Source: Lachnospira multipara ATCC 19207
GTDB lineage: Bacteria > Bacillota > Clostridia > Lachnospirales > Lachnospiraceae
Assembly: GCF_000424105.1 (NCBI RefSeq)
Contig: NZ_AUJG01000002.1
Location: 124,001-188,000 of the forward strand
DNA length: 64,000 nt
Direction: 5' to 3'
Shown here piece by piece: positions 1 to 9,539 of this stretch. Both the position numbers and the translations under genes were made by a program. The number at the start of each line of letters is the position of its first letter. Position 1 is the first letter of the stretch. The notes under the pieces are model-generated. The model made no database searches and was not told the origin of the DNA. It saw only the letters and a program-made list of their open reading frames with translations.

Positions 1-1188
1 AATAAGAAGTCTGTTGATGATATCAACGTTAAGGGTAAGAGAGTTTTAGTAAGATGTGATTTTAATGTACCATTAGATGGGGATAAGATTACTGATGAGA
101 CACGTCTTGTAGCTGCTCTTCCAACAATCAAGAAGTTAGTTTCAGATGGTGGTAAGGTTATCCTTTGCTCACACTTAGGTAAGCCAAAGGGACCAGATGC
201 TGCATTTTCTTTAGCACCAGTTGCTAAGAGATTAACAGAATTACTTGGTCAAGAAGTAAAGTTTGCAGCTGATGATACTGTAGTTGGCGACAATGCTAAG
301 GCTGCTGTAGAAGCAATGAACGATGGCGATATCATTTTACTTGAAAATACAAGATTTAGAGCAGAAGAAACAAAGAATGGTGAAGCTTTCTCTAAGGACT
401 TAGCTTCAATTGCTGATGTATTTGTTAATGATGCTTTCGGTACAGCACATAGAGCTCATTGCTCAAATGTTGGTGTTACACAGTATGTTGATACAGCTGT
501 TGTTGGTTACCTTATGCAGAAGGAAATTGACTTCCTTGGTAATGCTGTAAATAATCCAGTTAGACCTTTCGTAGCTATTTTAGGTGGTTCAAAGGTTTCT
601 TCAAAGATTCCTGTAATCAACAATCTTCTTGATAAGGTTGATACTCTTATCATCGGTGGTGGTATGTCATATACTTTCCAGAAGGCTAAGGGTGGCTCAG
701 TTGGTAAGTCATTAGTAGAAGATGATTATCTTGATTATGCTAAGGAAATGATGGCTAAGGCTGAAGCTAAGGGCGTTAAGTTATTAATTCCTATCGATAC
801 AGTAACAACTAAGGAATTTAAGAACGATACTCCAAGCAAAATCGTTGAAGCTGGCCATCAGGAAGCAGACGATATGGGTATGGATATCGGACCAAAGACT
901 TGTGAATTATACAAGGATGCTCTTAAGGATGCTAAGACAGTTGTTTGGAATGGACCTATGGGTGTATTCGAATTCGATAACTTTGCAAAGGGTACTGTAG
1001 CTGTTGCTGAAGCTCTTGCAAACTTAAAGGATGCAACAACAATCATCGGTGGTGGTGATTCAGCTGCTGCTGTTAATAATTTAGGATTTGGTGACAAGAT
1101 GACTCACATCTCAACAGGTGGTGGAGCTTCTCTTGAATTCCTTGAAGGTAAGGAATTACCAGGTGTAGTTGCAGCTAACGATAAGTAA
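1..1188 (+). CDS. pgk: Phosphoglycerate kinase, 5' end cut by window edge
   Basis: Glycolytic enzyme that transfers phosphate from 1,3-bisphosphoglycerate to ADP in the cytoplasm. The open frame runs from base 1 without an in-frame start, so the start codon lies just outside the window and only one or a few residues are missing. Visible family motifs are DFNVP near codon 20, SHLGKPKG near codon 57, the hinge region GGSKVSSK, and the C-terminal nucleotide-binding GGGDSAAA. The 395 codons match the usual length of about 395-400. It is followed by a clear terminator, so it probably ends an upstream gap-pgk unit. tpiA and gpmI follow nearby. Confidence 0.97.
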   Translation, partial: NKKSVDDINVKGKRVLVRCDFNVPLDGDKITDETRLVAALPTIKKLVSDGGKVILCSHLGKPKGPDAAFSLAPVAKRLTELLGQEVKFAADDTVVGDNAKAAVEAMNDGDIILLENTRFRAEETKNGEAFSKDLASIADVFVNDAFGTAHRAHCSNVGVTQYVDTAVVGYLMQKEIDFLGNAVNNPVRPFVAILGGSKVSSKIPVINNLLDKVDTLIIGGGMSYTFQKAKGGSVGKSLVEDDYLDYAKEMMAKAEAKGVKLLIPIDTVTTKEFKNDTPSKIVEAGHQEADDMGMDIGPKTCELYKDALKDAKTVVWNGPMGVFEFDNFAKGTVAVAEALANLKDATTIIGGGDSAAAVNNLGFGDKMTHISTGGGASLEFLEGKELPGVVAANDK

Positions 1189-1224
1189 GATATAAGATTT
1201 ACTGCATAAATTATAAATATAAGG

Positions 1225-1259
1225 CCATAGTGGCTACATATGTGACCACTATGGTTTTT
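1225..1259 (+). terminator. Rho-independent terminator after pgk
   Basis: Perfect 9-bp stem CCATAGTGG (1225-1233) with CCACTATGG (1246-1254), followed by a T run. It lies 37 bases after the pgk stop codon. Confidence 0.9.
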
Positions 1260-1421
1260 ATTTAAACAGTATCGTTAAAATAATCACAAAGACTGATAAA
1301 ATTATAACATTAAGATGCGAATAGAAATAGATAGAAGTATAGTACGTGAAATAAAACCTTGTTATTAAGATAATAATTTGAGATAATTAAGTTAGTTTAA
1401 ATTAACAAGGGGGAATTTGAA

Positions 1422-3041
1422 GTGTTATATGAAGATAAAATTTTGATAGGTAAAGCCAATGATAAAGAGGTTTACATTTTTCCTGAAATGGCTAATAGAC
1501 ATGGTCTAATAGCAGGAGCTACAGGAACAGGAAAGACAGTAACCCTAAAGGTGCTTGCCGAATCTTTCAGTGAACTTGGTGTTCCGGTGTTTTTAGCGGA
1601 TGCCAAAGGGGATTTGGCAGGGTTATCATATCTTGGTGAAATGTCAGATAATATCAAGAATAGAGTAGATAAATTGGGACTTGAGAAATATGGTTTTTGC
1701 TTAGATTCTTTTCCAGTTACTTTTTGGGATGTCTATCAAGAGAAGGGCATACCACTAAGAACTACGGTTTCGGAAATGGGTCCTATGCTACTTTCAAGAA
1801 TATTAGAGTTAAACAACCTGCAGTCAGACATTTTAAATATAGTCTTTAAGATTGCAGATGACGAGAAACTTTTGCTTATAGATTGTAAAGATCTAAAGGC
1901 TATGCTTTTACATATAGTTGATAATGCGGACAAATACTCCCTTAGCTATGGTAATATGTCTAAGCAGAGTATTGCAGCTATAATAAGAGCTATTGTTTCT
2001 TTAGAGGCTAGCGGCGGTGAGACATTTTTTTCTGAGCCTGCAATTGATATTAATGATTGGTTTTCCCAGGATGAAAATGGAAAAGGTTGGATTCAAGTAT
2101 TAGACTGTCAGAAGTTAATGCTAAATCCAAAGCTTTATGCGACTTTTCTTTTATGGTTGATTAGCGAAATATATGAAAGTCTGCCTGAGGCAGGAGATTT
2201 AGACAAGCCTAAGATGGTTTTCTTCTTTGATGAGGCGCATATGCTTTTTGATGATGCCCCAAAGGTGTTAATCGATAAGGTTAGTCAAATGGTTAAATTA
2301 ATTCGTTCCAAGGGTGTGGGTATTTATTTTATTACACAATCCCCTAACGATATACCTGATGAGGTATTAGCTCAATTGTCTAATAAGGTAATTCATGCAA
2401 TTAGAGCATATACTCCAAAGGAACAAAAGGCGGTAAGGGCTGTGGCAGAGTCTTTTAGAGCAAATTCGGAATTTGATATTAGCGAAACTATTTCTAATTT
2501 AGGAATTGGTGAAGCACTAGTATCGGTTTTAGATAGGGATGGTATTCCTACTATAGTTGAAAAAACAAAGATTTTACCACCAAGAAGCATGATGGGAGCT
2601 ATAAATGATGAGGCTAGAAATGAAGTCATAGTTTCTGATGAGTTAAATAATAAATATGCCACTTATGTTGATAATGAATCTGCTTATGAATTTATGGCAA
2701 GATTAAAGGCTAGAGAAAGTCTGAATCCGAGTGGAACCACTATAGATAACAATCAAAACGAAAAGAGAAACGTGAATAACACACCAACGATTAGGAGGTC
2801 TAGATCTACAAGCACTAGAACTACTAATCCAAGGCCAAAAGAATACAAGCCTACTAGCACAACAAAACGGAGAACTTCATCCAATTATAATAGAACCTTA
2901 CAATCAAGTGCTAGTAAGATTGGTAGACAAGTAGGCAAGTCAATTGGTGATAGTATTGGAGGTAGTTTTGGTAAAAAGCTTGGTGGGGACATTGGCTCTT
3001 CTTTAGCAAGGGGTATCTTTGATACATTTTTAAGAAGATAG
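1422..3041 (+). CDS. HerA-like/DUF853 family P-loop ATPase
   Basis: A 539-residue cytoplasmic ATPase of the HerA/DUF853 (YjgR-like) type. Walker A GATGTGKT lies at residues 32-39 and Walker B FFFDEAH near 266-272. A Ser/Thr/Arg-rich linker spans about residues 440-500, and the tail is glycine-rich with repeated GxxxGxS/G steps. Family members are annotated as helicase HerA-like, but their cellular role is not established. The start is GTG at 1422, with AAGGGGG at about 1408-1413 as ribosome site. It sits between two glycolytic genes with its own terminator-bounded space, so no functional link to glycolysis is implied. Confidence 0.88.
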   Translation: MLYEDKILIGKANDKEVYIFPEMANRHGLIAGATGTGKTVTLKVLAESFSELGVPVFLADAKGDLAGLSYLGEMSDNIKNRVDKLGLEKYGFCLDSFPVTFWDVYQEKGIPLRTTVSEMGPMLLSRILELNNLQSDILNIVFKIADDEKLLLIDCKDLKAMLLHIVDNADKYSLSYGNMSKQSIAAIIRAIVSLEASGGETFFSEPAIDINDWFSQDENGKGWIQVLDCQKLMLNPKLYATFLLWLISEIYESLPEAGDLDKPKMVFFFDEAHMLFDDAPKVLIDKVSQMVKLIRSKGVGIYFITQSPNDIPDEVLAQLSNKVIHAIRAYTPKEQKAVRAVAESFRANSEFDISETISNLGIGEALVSVLDRDGIPTIVEKTKILPPRSMMGAINDEARNEVIVSDELNNKYATYVDNESAYEFMARLKARESLNPSGTTIDNNQNEKRNVNNTPTIRRSRSTSTRTTNPRPKEYKPTSTTKRRTSSNYNRTLQSSASKIGRQVGKSIGDSIGGSFGKKLGGDIGSSLARGIFDTFLRR

Positions 3042-3123
3042 ATTATTAACCTAGATATATGTGAAAGCTTTGCGTAAAAGATTAGATTTTTTCATTAAAA
3101 GTATGGAAAATACCAAACCAATG

Positions 3124-3132
3124 TGATATAAT
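3124..3132 (+). promoter_or_regulatory. Extended -10 promoter for tpiA
   Basis: TGATATAAT (TG at 3124-3125, TATAAT 3127-3132) is an extended -10 element 80 bases before the tpiA start. The -35 region (TGGAAA, 3104-3109) is weak, as is usual with extended -10 promoters. Confidence 0.6.
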
Positions 3133-3213
3133 TTTTGTAATGTATTGTCAGTGCGGTGAGAATTAAATATATAGGGGTAAACGTTTAGCATTGGCGGAAA
3201 ATGGAGGCTTAAT

Positions 3214-3957
3214 ATGAGACGTAAGGTTATTGCGGGAAACTGGAAGATGAATATGACACCATCTGAGGCAGTAAAGTTAGTTAATGATTTAAAGGCTAAT
3301 GTAGCTAATACAGCAGTGGATGTTGTATTTTGTGTACCAGCAATCGATATTGTACCTGTTGTAGAAGCAGCTAAGGGTACTAACATTTGTGTAGGTGCTG
3401 AGAATATGTACATTGAAGAAAAGGGTGCATATACTGGAGAAATTAGTCCAAACATGTTAGTTGATGCAGGTGTATCACATGTAATTATTGGACATTCAGA
3501 AAGAAGACAGTACTTCAAGGAAGACGATGAATTCCTTAATAAGAAGGTTAAGAAGGCAATTGAACATAAGTTAATTCCTATCATTTGCTGTGGTGAAACA
3601 CTTGAGCAGAGAGAAGAAGGAGTTACACTTACATTCGTTAAGGGTCAGATTAAGGCAGCTTATGAAGGAGTATCTGCAGCAGATGCACTTAACACAATCG
3701 TAGCTTACGAACCAATCTGGGCTATTGGAACAGGTAAGGTTGCTACAACAGAGCAGGCTGAAGAAGTTTGTGCTTCTATCAGAAAGGATTTAGAAGAAAT
3801 TTATGATGCTGATACAGCTTCAAAGATTAGAATCCTTTATGGTGGTAGTGTTAATGGTTCTAATGCAGCAGAATTATTTGCTCAGGAGAACATTGATGGC
3901 GGTTTAGTTGGTGGCGCAAGTCTTAAGCCAGAATTTGCCAATATTGTAAATTACTAA
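3214..3957 (+). CDS. tpiA: Triosephosphate isomerase
   Basis: Interconverts dihydroxyacetone phosphate and glyceraldehyde 3-phosphate. The 247 residues are normal for the family. Catalytic residues are visible: Lys in GNWKMN (residues 8-13), His94 in GHSERR, and Glu166 in [12 protein letters not shown], followed by the phosphate-binding GGS and GG loops near the end. ATG 3214 follows GGAGG. In this organism it also receives the DHAP made by rhamnulose-1-phosphate aldolase encoded at 37.7 kb. The gene is flanked by its own promoter and terminator. Confidence 0.98.
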   Translation: MRRKVIAGNWKMNMTPSEAVKLVNDLKANVANTAVDVVFCVPAIDIVPVVEAAKGTNICVGAENMYIEEKGAYTGEISPNMLVDAGVSHVIIGHSERRQYFKEDDEFLNKKVKKAIEHKLIPIICCGETLEQREEGVTLTFVKGQIKAAYEGVSAADALNTIVAYEPIWAIGTGKVATTEQAEEVCASIRKDLEEIYDADTASKIRILYGGSVNGSNAAELFAQENIDGGLVGGASLKPEFANIVNY

Positions 3958-3962
3958 AATCT

Positions 3963-4012
3963 AAGTGTAGTTGGTATTAGCTTAATGTGTAATATCGACT
4001 ACACTTTTTTTC
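3963..4012 (+). terminator. Strong terminator after tpiA
   Basis: Stem AAGTGTAGTTGGTATTA (3963-3979) with TAATATCGACTACACTT (3990-4006), 17 bp including wobble pairs, then a long T run. It shows that the next gene cannot start at the upstream TTG/ATG codons inside this hairpin. Confidence 0.92.
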
Positions 4013-4022
4013 TTATATTTAG

Positions 4023-4028
4023 TATAAT
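4023..4028 (+). promoter_or_regulatory. -10 element for the tocopherol-cyclase-like gene
   Basis: TATAAT at 4023-4028, directly after the tpiA terminator T run and 35 bases before ATG 4063. The -35 region would lie inside the terminator arm and is poor. Confidence 0.45.
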
Positions 4029-4062
4029 ATTAAGGCAGATTAGTATAGGGAGGAAGATAGAT

Positions 4063-5196
4063 ATGTTTGCAAAATCAGATGTTTCAAGAAATAAGTGTAT
4101 GTTGTTTAGTGGTTTTGCTTTCAATGGATATGATTGGTGGTGGCATAATTTCACCGGAATCAATGAGAAGACTGGAGAGAAGAAGACATTTTTTATAGAA
4201 TATTATCTTTGTAATCCAGGACATGGCCGCAAGGAAGCAGTACTTGGCCAATTAGAGGCTAACAAGAACAAGGGAATTAAGCCTTCATACCTTATGGTTA
4301 AGGCTGGATGCTGGGGCGAGGACAGCCTTGAACTTAATAAATTTTATGGCTGGGGTGAGATTGCAGTTTCAAGATCTGTGCCATATTCAATTAACTGTAA
4401 GGATTGTTTTGCTTCGGAAAATAGCATCACAGGTATGATAAGCATCGATGAGCAGACAGCTAAGGATCATCCAGAATATATGACAGATGCCGGTTCTATG
4501 TATTGGAATCTTAAGGTGTCTAAGAATTTGCCATTTAATGTGGGTTACGGAGCTAGTAAGCTCTTTAGAGACCTAGAGGCCTTTGAGATGTATTGGCATG
4601 TAGAAGGCATGAGAACTTTATTTGACGGAGAGGTAGTGCTTAATGGAGTGACTTATAAGGTTATTCCTAACAAATGTTACGGTTACGCAGATAAGAACTG
4701 GGGACGCGATTTTACAAGCCCTTGGCTTTGGTTGTCCTCTAACAATTTAAAGAGTAGATTAACAGGAAAGAAATTAAAGGGTAGTGCCTTTGACATTGGG
4801 GGAGGCTGCCCTAAGATATATATGGTTTCACTTAAGAGAAAGCTCCTTGGAGCCTTTTATTACAGAGGAGAAGAGTATGAATATAATTTCTCAAAGTTTT
4901 GGGATAAGGTTCATACAAGATTTAGATTCTATGAGACAGAAGATGCTGCCTATTGGTATGTTGCCCAGGAAAACCTTGATTCTGTTATGATTACAAAGGT
5001 TAAGTGCCTTAAAAAGGACATGATTTATATTAATTATGAGTCACCTGATGGCATGAAACGACATAACAAGTTATTAAATGGTGGAACTGGAATTGGTAGA
5101 ATTAAGCTCTATAAGAAGCTTGGTGGCAAGTTAAAACTCATAGATGATATTGATGCATATAATGTAGGTTGCGAGTACGGAGAATATGATAAATAA
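4063..5196 (+). CDS. Tocopherol cyclase / CrtC-like family protein (unknown role)
   Basis: A 377-residue protein rich in Trp, Tyr and Gly. Its pattern (NGYDWWWH near the N-terminus, HVEGM, then GYADKNWGRDF and WLWLSS in the middle) resembles the tocopherol cyclase/CrtC-AttH lipocalin-like superfamily. No signal peptide is seen. The start is ATG 4063 after GGGAGGAAG; the longer reading frame would begin inside the tpiA terminator and is rejected. Tocopherol synthesis is not expected in this organism, so a hydrophobic-ligand or carbohydrate role is possible but unproven. It is monocistronic between tpiA and gpmI. Confidence 0.65.
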   Translation: MFAKSDVSRNKCMLFSGFAFNGYDWWWHNFTGINEKTGEKKTFFIEYYLCNPGHGRKEAVLGQLEANKNKGIKPSYLMVKAGCWGEDSLELNKFYGWGEIAVSRSVPYSINCKDCFASENSITGMISIDEQTAKDHPEYMTDAGSMYWNLKVSKNLPFNVGYGASKLFRDLEAFEMYWHVEGMRTLFDGEVVLNGVTYKVIPNKCYGYADKNWGRDFTSPWLWLSSNNLKSRLTGKKLKGSAFDIGGGCPKIYMVSLKRKLLGAFYYRGEEYEYNFSKFWDKVHTRFRFYETEDAAYWYVAQENLDSVMITKVKCLKKDMIYINYESPDGMKRHNKLLNGGTGIGRIKLYKKLGGKLKLIDDIDAYNVGCEYGEYDK

Positions 5197-5217
5197 ATAG
5201 TTAATTATTTATCAAAA

Positions 5218-5254
5218 ACCACAATTTCTATTTAAATTTATAGACAAATGTGGT
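5218..5254 (+). promoter_or_regulatory. Imperfect palindrome before gpmI
   Basis: ACCACA (5218-5223) pairs with TGTGGT (5249-5254), with an inner TCTAT/ATAGA pairing. A possible -10 TATTAT overlaps the right arm. It could be an operator or a transcript hairpin between the preceding gene and gpmI. Confidence 0.35.
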
Positions 5255-5299
5255 ATTATCCTAAAGTATACGAATTTAAGAAATTTGGAGGCAAATGAT

Positions 5300-6841
5300 A
5301 TGAGTAAGAAGCCAGTTTTATTAATGATTTTAGATGGCTATGGTTTAAGTGATATTAAAGAAGGAAATGGTATTGCAGCAGCAAATACTCCTGTTATGGA
5401 TGGTTTAATGAAGAATTATCCATTCGTTAAGGGTTATGCTTCAGGTCTTGCAGTAGGTCTTCCTGATGGACAGATGGGTAACTCAGAAGTTGGTCATCTT
5501 AATATGGGTGCTGGTAGAGTCGTTTACCAGGAATTAACAAGAATTACTAAGTCTATTGAAGATGGAGATTTCTTTACTAATGAAGCCCTCCTTGATGCAG
5601 TTAAGAACTGCAAGGAGAATAATTCAGATCTTCACTTATACGGTCTTTTATCTGATGGTGGTGTTCATAGCCACATTACACATCTTTTTGCATTACTTGA
5701 ACTTGCAAAGAAGAATGGTTTAACTAATGTATACGTTCATGGCTTCATGGATGGACGTGATACACCAACAGATGGTGGTAAGGGCTATATTAAGGCTGTT
5801 TGTGATAAGATGGCAGAACTTGGTGTTGGTAAGTTCGCTACATTAAATGGTCGTTATTATGTAATGGATAGAGATAACAGATGGGATCGAGTTGAAAGCT
5901 CATATAAAGCTTTAGTTAACGGTGAAGGTGTTAAGGCTACTGATGTTAACGAAGCTATTGCTAAGTCTTATGCAGATGGCAAGACAGATGAATTCGTTGA
6001 GCCTACAGTAATCGTAGGAGAAGACGGTAAGCCAGTTGCAACAATTAAGGATGGCGATTCAGTAATCTGCTTTAACTTTAGACCAGATAGAGCTAGAGAA
6101 ATTACAAGATGCTTCTGTGATGATGATTTCACGGGTTTTGAAAGAGGAGCAAGAAAGAACGTTAAGTACGTTTGCTTCACAGATTATGATGTTACAATTC
6201 CTAACAAGGAAGTTGCATTTAAGAAGGAATCATATGTTAATACATTTGGTGAATTCTTAGCTAAGAATGGTAAGACACAGGCTAGAATCGCTGAAACAGA
6301 GAAGTATGCACATGTAACATTCTTCTTTAATGGTGGTATTGAAGAGCCGAACGAAGGTGAAGACAGAATCCTTGTTAAGTCACCTAAGGTTGCTACATAT
6401 GATTTACAGCCAGAAATGAGCGCTCCAGAAGTTTGCGAGAAGTTAGTTGGTGCTATTAAGTCAGATAAGTATGATGTAATCATTGCTAACTTTGCTAACC
6501 CTGATATGGTTGGTCATACAGGTGTTATGGACGCTGTAGTTAAGGCTATTGAGACAGTAGATAACTGTGTAGGTCAGGTTATTGATGCTATTAAGGAAGT
6601 CGATGGTGTTGCATTTATCTGTGCTGATCACGGTAACGCTGAAAAGCTTATTGATGAGAAGGGTGATGTATTTACAGCACATACAACTAATCCAGTACCA
6701 TTTATCTTAGTTAACTATGATGAGAATTATACTTTAGCTGAAGATGGTAAGCTTTCAGATATTATCCCAACTCTTATTGAGATTATGGGTATGGAACAGC
6801 CAGCTGAGATGACAGGACATTCTCTTCTTGTAAGAAAGTAA
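5300..6841 (+). CDS. gpmI: 2,3-bisphosphoglycerate-independent phosphoglycerate mutase
   Basis: Converts 3-phosphoglycerate to 2-phosphoglycerate using a phosphoserine intermediate and Mn ions. The 513-residue length is typical. Metal-binding MILDGYG lies at residues 9-15, and the nucleophile Ser62 lies in MGNSEVGH. The HGFMDGRDT and FNFRPDRAR substrate motifs and the C-terminal FANPDMVGHTG and CADHGNAE metal sites are present. ATG 5300 is chosen over TTG 5285 because GGAGG (5287-5291) lies between them at correct spacing for 5300. It completes the triose segment of glycolysis with pgk and tpiA. Confidence 0.97.
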   Translation: MSKKPVLLMILDGYGLSDIKEGNGIAAANTPVMDGLMKNYPFVKGYASGLAVGLPDGQMGNSEVGHLNMGAGRVVYQELTRITKSIEDGDFFTNEALLDAVKNCKENNSDLHLYGLLSDGGVHSHITHLFALLELAKKNGLTNVYVHGFMDGRDTPTDGGKGYIKAVCDKMAELGVGKFATLNGRYYVMDRDNRWDRVESSYKALVNGEGVKATDVNEAIAKSYADGKTDEFVEPTVIVGEDGKPVATIKDGDSVICFNFRPDRAREITRCFCDDDFTGFERGARKNVKYVCFTDYDVTIPNKEVAFKKESYVNTFGEFLAKNGKTQARIAETEKYAHVTFFFNGGIEEPNEGEDRILVKSPKVATYDLQPEMSAPEVCEKLVGAIKSDKYDVIIANFANPDMVGHTGVMDAVVKAIETVDNCVGQVIDAIKEVDGVAFICADHGNAEKLIDEKGDVFTAHTTNPVPFILVNYDENYTLAEDGKLSDIIPTLIEIMGMEQPAEMTGHSLLVRK

Positions 6842-6986
6842 TTGTACTAGATTTATAAGCTAAGATTTTCTTAAGGCAAAACATAAGAATATCCTCGAGT
6901 CAAAAATGTATTATGCATAGACAAAGCATGACCTCTTTTGATTAGAGACTAACTATAATATTATTAAGTTTTTATTAGAATTTATA

Positions 6987-7015
6987 TTGCGCAGCAACTT
7001 TTATTATGATAGAAT
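6987..7015 (+). promoter_or_regulatory. Promoter of secG
   Basis: -35 TTGCGC (6987-6992), a 17-bp spacer and -10 TAGAAT (7010-7015), with an upstream TG making an extended -10. A CAGCAAC/GTTGCTG inverted repeat (about 6992-6998 and 7022-7028) brackets the -10, a possible operator or 5' transcript hairpin. Confidence 0.6.
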
Positions 7016-7054
7016 AAACTCGTTGCTGACTTAATCAGCTAGGAGGTGTTATAG

Positions 7055-7312
7055 ATGTTTGGTATGTCATGGGCTGATACAATTAGAATTTTCTTGATGG
7101 GTATCTTTATTTTAGTAGGAATTGCACTTACAATTTTAGTACTTATGCAGGAAAGCAAGCACAGCGGTTTGTCAGGTACAATCAGCGGTGTGGCCGATAC
7201 ATATTGGGGTAAGAATAAGGCTCGTTCAATGGAAGGCAAGCTTGTTTTAATCACAAGAATCCTTGTTATTGTATTTATTCTTATTGCAGTAGTATTAAAC
7301 ATTAATTTTTAG
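7055..7312 (+). CDS. secG: Preprotein translocase subunit SecG
   Basis: An 85-residue inner-membrane partner of SecYE that aids protein export. Two hydrophobic helices (about residues 8-30 and 62-84) flank a polar loop containing the family hallmark LMQESKHSGLSG. ATG 7055 follows AGGAGGTG. The secG-rnr-smpB-ssrA order is common in Firmicutes. It has its own promoter and a strong terminator, so it is probably expressed alone. Confidence 0.95.
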   Translation: MFGMSWADTIRIFLMGIFILVGIALTILVLMQESKHSGLSGTISGVADTYWGKNKARSMEGKLVLITRILVIVFILIAVVLNINF

Positions 7313-7319
7313 ATTATTT

Positions 7320-7353
7320 AGCACTCTTAAGTTAATCTTAAGAGTGCTTTTTA
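7320..7353 (+). terminator. Terminator after secG
   Basis: GCACTCTTAAG (7321-7331) pairs perfectly with CTTAAGAGTGC (7337-7347), followed by five T. Confidence 0.93.
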
Positions 7354-7379
7354 TCTACTAATCGAATTTAGAGGTATAT

Positions 7380-9530
7380 ATGAAAGACGAAATTTTTAAA
7401 GAACGTGAAGACATGCTTGAGGACTTAATTGTTCGTAATGAATTCTATGTTCCAATGAAAACTAAAGAAATAGCTATTTTACTTAATGTTCCTAAGGAAG
7501 AGAGATATCTTTTACAGGAGGTACTAGATTCCTTAGTAAGCCAGGGCAGAATTGGAGTTACTAAGAAGGGCAAGTATATTAAGGTGGAGAATGTAGCGTT
7601 GATAGGTACATTTACAATGACCAATAGAGGCTTCGGCTTTGTAACTATAGAGGGCAGAGAGGACGACATTTTCATAAAATCTTCAGATACACTAAATGCC
7701 TTCCATATGGACAAGGTTAAGCTTGTTATTACAAGTGAGAAGAAGGGCGACAGACATGCTGAAGGTAAGATTGTAGGTATTGTTGAGCATGGAATCACAC
7801 AGATTGTAGGTACATATCAGAAGAGCAAGAATTTCGGCTTTGTAGTACCTGATAATAATAAGATTTCAGTAGACCTTTTTATATCAAAGGAATATAGTAA
7901 TGGCGCCGTAGAAGGTAGCAAGGTTGTTGCTAAGATTCTTAATTATGGTAAGCCAGGTAAAAGTCCTGAGGGACGCATAGTTGAAGTTATTGGTCATATT
8001 AATGATCCAGGAACAGATATTATGTCAGTTATTCGTGGATACGACCTTCCAATGGAATTCCCTGAGGAGGTTAAGAAGGAATTAAAGAATATTCCTGATT
8101 TTGTAGATGAGAAAGACAAGGCTGGTAGAGTAGATTTAAGAAATCTAACTACTGTAACTATAGATGGTGAGGACGCTAAGGACTTAGATGATGCTATTAC
8201 TTTATCTAAGGAAGGGGATATTTATAAACTTGGCGTTCATATTGCAGATGTAAGTCATTATGTAACAGAAGGCTCTGCTCTTGATAAGGAAGCTCTTAAA
8301 AGAGGAACTTCCGTTTATCTAGTAGATAGAGTTATTCCTATGATTCCACATAAATTATCTAATGGTATTTGTTCTTTAAATCAGGGAGAAGATAGACTTG
8401 CTCTTTCTTGTCTTATGGATATTGATAGTAAAGGTAATGTGGTGGGACATCGCATTTGCGAAACATTGATTAATGTTGATAGAAGAATGAGTTATACTTC
8501 TGTCAAGAAGATTATTTTAGATAAGGATGAGGAAGAAACTAAAAAGTATGCGGATTTCGTGGATATGTTCTTCCTTATGGAGGAGTGTGCTAGTTTACTT
8601 CGTAAGAAGAGATTTAGCAGGGGTTCAATTGATTTTGACTTTCCAGAGTCAAAGATTGAATTAGATGCTAAGGGACATCCAACAAAGATTAGTCCTTATG
8701 AGAGAACTACAGCTAATAAGATAATTGAGGATTTCATGCTTATTGCTAATGAAACTGTAGCAGAGGACTTCTTCTGGCAGGAGTTACCATTCCTTTATAG
8801 AACTCATGAGAATCCAGATCCTGAGCGTATTATGAAGTTATCTACTTTTATTAATAACTTTGGACATTCTCTAAGAGTTTCAGAAGAGATGCATCCTAAG
8901 GAAATTCAGAAGTTACTAGCTAAGATAGAAGGTAGTGAGGAGGAAATTCTAATTAGTAGACTTACTCTACGTTCTATGAAGAAGGCTAGATACACAACTG
9001 AGTGTATTGGACATTTTGGCTTAGCAGCTAAGTATTATTGTCACTTTACATCACCTATTAGAAGATATCCGGATTTACAGATTCATAGAATTATTAAGGA
9101 GAATCTACATGGTGGTTTGGACAAGAAAAGAATAGACCATTACGATAGAATTTTAGGAGAAGTGGCTGTTCAGACTTCTAATACGGAAAGAAGAGCAGAT
9201 GAGGCTGAGCGTGATACTGATAAGATTAAGATGTGCGAATATATGCAAGACCATATTGGAGAAGTATATGAAGGTGTCATATCTGGTGTTACATCTTGGG
9301 GTATTTACGTGGAATTACCTAATACTATCGAGGGTATGGTTTCTTTAAATAACATGAATGGTTATTACATTTATGATGAAAATCATTATGAAATGGTAGA
9401 ACAAACTACTAATAAGACCTATAAGTTAGGCCAGAAAGTTTCAGTAGTTGTAATTGCTACTGATAAATTATTAAAGAATATCGATTTTAAATTCCTTGAG
9501 GATTGCTACGAGGATGAAATAAAAAGATAG
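7380..9530 (+). CDS. rnr: Ribonuclease R
   Basis: Processive 3'-5' exoribonuclease that degrades structured RNA and, with SmpB-tmRNA, defective messages. The 716 residues are laid out as an N-terminal winged helix (about 1-70), two cold-shock domains (about 72-230), an RNB catalytic domain (about 255-590) with the metal-binding aspartates in DGEDAKDLDDA (residues 262-272), and a C-terminal S1 domain (about 625-710) with the SWGIYVELPNTIEGMV pattern. ATG 7380 follows GAGGT. smpB begins 9 bases after the stop, so the two are co-transcribed. Confidence 0.97.
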   Translation: MKDEIFKEREDMLEDLIVRNEFYVPMKTKEIAILLNVPKEERYLLQEVLDSLVSQGRIGVTKKGKYIKVENVALIGTFTMTNRGFGFVTIEGREDDIFIKSSDTLNAFHMDKVKLVITSEKKGDRHAEGKIVGIVEHGITQIVGTYQKSKNFGFVVPDNNKISVDLFISKEYSNGAVEGSKVVAKILNYGKPGKSPEGRIVEVIGHINDPGTDIMSVIRGYDLPMEFPEEVKKELKNIPDFVDEKDKAGRVDLRNLTTVTIDGEDAKDLDDAITLSKEGDIYKLGVHIADVSHYVTEGSALDKEALKRGTSVYLVDRVIPMIPHKLSNGICSLNQGEDRLALSCLMDIDSKGNVVGHRICETLINVDRRMSYTSVKKIILDKDEEETKKYADFVDMFFLMEECASLLRKKRFSRGSIDFDFPESKIELDAKGHPTKISPYERTTANKIIEDFMLIANETVAEDFFWQELPFLYRTHENPDPERIMKLSTFINNFGHSLRVSEEMHPKEIQKLLAKIEGSEEEILISRLTLRSMKKARYTTECIGHFGLAAKYYCHFTSPIRRYPDLQIHRIIKENLHGGLDKKRIDHYDRILGEVAVQTSNTERRADEAERDTDKIKMCEYMQDHIGEVYEGVISGVTSWGIYVELPNTIEGMVSLNNMNGYYIYDENHYEMVEQTTNKTYKLGQKVSVVVIATDKLLKNIDFKFLEDCYEDEIKR

Positions 9531-9539
9531 GAGTATTAT

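Noticed and set aside
858-1097. Minus-strand ORF inside pgk
   Set aside because: Shadow of the conserved pgk frame; no ribosome site or family similarity.
3985-4062. Longer N-terminus for the tocopherol-cyclase-like protein
   Set aside because: The added codons begin inside the tpiA terminator and have no ribosome site; ATG 4063 has GGGAGGAAG.
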